Below are positions 61,977-64,000 of a stretch of DNA of 64,000 nucleotides, one piece after another (position 1 is the first letter of the stretch; every line of letters starts with the position of its first letter). Under the pieces are notes generated by a model that was given only the letters and a program-made list of their open reading frames with translations, did no database searches and was not told the DNA's origin. The position numbers and the translations under genes were made by a program. Origin of the DNA: an uncultured Candidatus Entotheonella sp. (GTDB taxonomy: Bacteria; Tectomicrobia; Entotheonellia; Entotheonellales; Entotheonellaceae); contig OX639990.1 in assembly GCA_951828535.1 (NCBI GenBank), positions 1,599,300 to 1,663,299 of the forward strand. Direction: 5' to 3'.

Positions 61977-62408
61977 CTAGCAAGCTTCGTCCTGCCCATC
62001 TTCCGGCAACGCCGAAACGGGATTACCGCCGGCGTCTGCCGGCACAAATTGGCGCACCAACTGCGGCAGTCGTTTGGCAAACGCCGACTTGGCCACAACT
62101 TGGCTCGCGCCGGCCTGAAGCGCCTGCTTCTGCACCTCGACAGCAACGTGAGAGCCAAAGGCCAGGATGGGCACCGAACGTCCGTGTTCCTCGGCCCGCA
62201 GGTCCCGAATGAGGGCAGTCGCGTCGCCACCGCGCAGCGTCAAATCGACGATCACCAAGGCCGGCACGCCGCCCCCCTGCAAGCGGGCCTGCAGGCGCCC
62301 GCCGTTGGGAACAATTTCGGCGGCAAGCCCCAGATGCTGCAGAGCGGTGCGCACTTTGGCCTGGAAGAAGAGATCGTCGATAACGGCGACAACGGCTGGC
62401 TGCTGCAT
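61977..62408 (-). CDS. Single-domain receiver-like protein
   Basis: A 143-residue protein with a response-regulator receiver fold: 'AVVAVIDDLFFQAKVRTAL', phospho-acceptor-like Asp in 'LVIVDLTLRGGDA' and Lys in 'VVAKSAF'. No output domain is present. AAAGGA lies 9 nt before ATG 62408. It follows the aldolase gene by 26 bp on the same strand. No kinase gene is near. Confidence 0.78.
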   Translation of the reverse strand: MQQPAVVAVIDDLFFQAKVRTALQHLGLAAEIVPNGGRLQARLQGGGVPALVIVDLTLRGGDATALIRDLRAEEHGRSVPILAFGSHVAVEVQKQALQAGASQVVAKSAFAKRLPQLVRQFVPADAGGNPVSALPEDGQDEAC

Positions 62409-62434
62409 GACAGTGGGTCCTTTCAGATGTCGCG

Positions 62435-63166
62435 TTAACCGTCCCCGTTCTTCCTGTCCGCCAGAAAGCGACGTGCACCCTCGGCGAGCAAGCCGCTCAC
62501 CCACGCGGAAGACATAACGTCGTCCGTCATGCGCTTCCCGGCGCCGCGAATGCGCGCCGTCAACTCGGCCATGACTTTGCGCACCTGCGGATGGTCGGGT
62601 TCCCCCGGATAACCCAGGCTCTGCGCGAAATCGTTGGGTCCGATGCCGAAATAGTCGATCCCGTCCACCGCCAGAATCTCGTCTAGGTTGTCCACCACGC
62701 TGGCGTCCTCCAGCAGGGCACCGACCAGCATGTTGGCATTGGCAATCCGGTAATACGCCGCCTTGTCGTCGATGCCCTGGTTGTAATCGGTACCGCGGTT
62801 GCCGCCGAACGAGCGCTCGCCGAGCGGGCCGAAATAGCAGGACCGCACCAGTTCCTCGGCGTCCGCCGCGGTGGCGATATGGGGACCAAGAACGCCCTGT
62901 ATGCCGCGGTCGAGAAAACGCAGGATGGTGGAAGCCTTGATGTCCGGCACGCGCGCGATGGGCGTCACCCCCACCGCCTCGGCGGCGCGGCATAGGTGCT
63001 CCAATTGCTCCAGCCCGAACGGCCCGTGCTCGCCGTCGAGCCATACGAAGTCGAAGGGCTGCTTGCCGAGGATGTCCACCACCCACGGGGCCGGAAAGGC
63101 CAGGTTGTAGCCGTAGGCCATGCGCCCTTCTCTCATGGCCGCCTTCACGCGATTTGTCTGCGGCAT
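62435..63166 (-). CDS. HpcH/HpaI family aldolase
   Basis: A 243-residue class II aldolase: 'PFDFVWLDGEHGPFGLEQLE', 'RVPDIKASTILRFLDRGIQG' with 'VLGPHI', and 'VDGIDYFGIGPNDFAQSLGY' carry the metal and substrate residues. Members cleave or form bonds to pyruvate or oxaloacetate, as in hydroxyphenylacetate breakdown. AAAGGAGG precedes ATG 63166. It might relate to the HpaB-like gene at 17936, but is far from it. Confidence 0.92.
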   Translation of the reverse strand: MPQTNRVKAAMREGRMAYGYNLAFPAPWVVDILGKQPFDFVWLDGEHGPFGLEQLEHLCRAAEAVGVTPIARVPDIKASTILRFLDRGIQGVLGPHIATAADAEELVRSCYFGPLGERSFGGNRGTDYNQGIDDKAAYYRIANANMLVGALLEDASVVDNLDEILAVDGIDYFGIGPNDFAQSLGYPGEPDHPQVRKVMAELTARIRGAGKRMTDDVMSSAWVSGLLAEGARRFLADRKNGDG

Positions 63167-63257
63167 GCCTGCCTCCTTTGCGTGTAAATCTCCCTTTATC
63201 TCTACCGGCGCAGCCCCCTCCCTAGCCCTTCCCTTCGCGGCGGGAGGGACTTTTCTG

Positions 63258-63296
63258 CTCCCTCTCCCCTGGCGGCAGAGGGTTGGGGTGAGGGGG
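63258..63296. repeat. Palindromic intergenic repeat, copy 3 (inverted)
   Basis: CTCCCTCTCCCCTGGCGGCA followed by GAGGGTTGGGGTGAGGGGG, the reverse orientation of the element at 44111-44149. It lies between the divergent aldolase and MFS genes. Confidence 0.8.
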
Positions 63297-63436
63297 ACCA
63301 CGCCAATAAAACATTACCGCCCATTTTGCATCGCTGCCTGCTGCGGTGTAACCTGCCGGGGTTCCCCGAAGCGGGCTATTCCTTATAGCACTTCTCCAGC
63401 ACATCGTCTCACCACGCCAAAAGGATCAGGAGCCAA

Positions 63437-64000
63437 ATGGCATCTCCGCAGCTCGTAGAGCCCATACGCGAGCGCTCCGAGGGTGCCTGGCGCCACCTGT
63501 TCACCATCTCCCCCGAGCGGCCCTCCTATAAGTGGTGGGTGGCCCTCACAGTCATGCTGTGCGCCTTCATCGTGGTCATGAGCAGCGCCACGGTGAGCGT
63601 TGCGCTGCCGCCCATCATGACGGCGTTCGGGCTCAACATCGACCAAGCCCAGTGGATCGTCACGGCCTACATGATCGCCGGCGCCGTGCTCATTCCCACC
63701 GTCGGCTGGCTGGGCAACCGGCTGGGCAATCGCAACGTCTTCCTGCTCAGCCTGCTGGTGTTCGTCGGCGGCTCGGCGCTGTGCAGCTTCGCCTGGAGCA
63801 GCACCTCGCTGATTCTGTTCCGGGTGCTGCAAGGCATCGGCAGCGGCCCGATCATGCCCATGACGCTGGTGATTCTGAACAGCAGCTTTCCGCCCCGGCA
63901 GCGCGGCCTGGCCATGGGGCTGTACGGCCTGGGCGTGTCGTTCGGACCTGCCTTCGGGCCGGTGCTGGGCGGCTACGTGACCGAGTATCTGAGCTGGCGC
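63437..64000 (+). CDS. MFS transporter, DHA2 (EmrB-like) family, N-terminal part
   Basis: The first 188 codons of a major facilitator exporter that continues beyond the right edge. 'ATVSVALPPIMTAFGLNIDQ' with 'AQWIVTAYMIAGAVLIPT' and 'GWLGNRLGNRNVFL' are the DHA2 family blocks, and 'RVLQGIGSGPIMPMTLVIL' the motif C region. AGGAG lies 4 nt before ATG 63437. Family members export drugs by proton antiport. The remaining helices are not visible. Confidence 0.92.
   Translation, partial: MASPQLVEPIRERSEGAWRHLFTISPERPSYKWWVALTVMLCAFIVVMSSATVSVALPPIMTAFGLNIDQAQWIVTAYMIAGAVLIPTVGWLGNRLGNRNVFLLSLLVFVGGSALCSFAWSSTSLILFRVLQGIGSGPIMPMTLVILNSSFPPRQRGLAMGLYGLGVSFGPAFGPVLGGYVTEYLSWR

Noticed and set aside
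1-64000. CRISPR arrays, rRNA genes or prophage structural genes
   Set aside because: No regularly spaced repeats, rRNA signatures or phage proteins were seen.

Overview
The window is GC-rich, gene-dense chromosomal DNA of a proteobacterium, most likely a gammaproteobacterium (inference). The grounds are queG, peptide deformylase, SirB1, FxsA, a sigma-54 activator with a perfect -24/-12 promoter, a pqqA gene, Tat and lipobox signals, a tRNA-Asn without an encoded CCA, and strong AGGAGG-type ribosome sites. It looks like an environmental genome that carries many defence and toxin-antitoxin genes, several of them broken.

Region 1 (1-10000, minus strand) is one long defence operon. In transcription order it is hsdM (one-base frameshift), a DUF6883/DUF4926 pair, an antitoxin with a truncated PIN toxin, hsdS, kwaA, kwaB (Kiwa), an OLD-like AAA/TOPRIM nuclease and hsdR (runs off the left edge). 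kwaB is split by an intact IS3/IS407-group element with a 4-bp GTTC target duplication; removing it restores the reading frame exactly. A deleted partial copy of queG lies just upstream of hsdM.

Region 2 (10000-22430) is mainly housekeeping and metabolism: a secreted metalloprotease, a lipoprotein cyclase, tRNA-Asn(GTT) next to queG (whose product matures that tRNA class), def, a PduO-type cobalamin adenosyltransferase, a CinA-like protein, an HpaB/flavin reductase/acyl-CoA-dehydrogenase-like cluster, SirB1, a SurA-DsbA fusion and thyA.

Region 3 (22430-27900) holds a SpoIIE-type phosphatase and a second eroded defence/TA patch: higBA, a higA ghost, an mrr stub, hicBA, a DNA-methyltransferase stub and a PIN protein with a small partner. 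The mrr and methyltransferase stubs keep both termini but have lost the middle.

Region 4 (27900-32604) is the most striking: a MauG-like di-haem peroxidase, a DAHL-type histidine kinase and an NtrC-type activator, followed by a sigma-54 promoter driving a lone 24-residue PqqA peptide closed by a strong terminator. No pqqB-E genes are in the window.

Region 5 (32800-39700) is a catabolic regulon: a flavin monooxygenase diverging from a sugar-type ABC importer (no ATPase gene), a metallo-beta-lactamase hydrolase and an IclR regulator. Two copies of TTCCTATATGGGAA flank the divergent promoter and are candidate operators.

Region 6 (39700-64000) contains a three-gene succinate dehydrogenase/fumarate reductase, a PIG-L deacetylase, an MMPL/LolA-like/beta-barrel operon, polyphosphate:AMP phosphotransferase, an AlkD-like protein, an amidohydrolase, a ThDP enzyme, a PHP phosphoesterase, a DnaQ-like exonuclease, a coiled-coil OmpA protein with a 306-bp internal duplication, FxsA, a frameshifted PLD protein, a thioesterase-Nudix pair, a cold-shock protein, a receiver protein, an HpcH/HpaI aldolase and the start of an MFS exporter. 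Dispersed palindromic repeats sit in several intergenic gaps.
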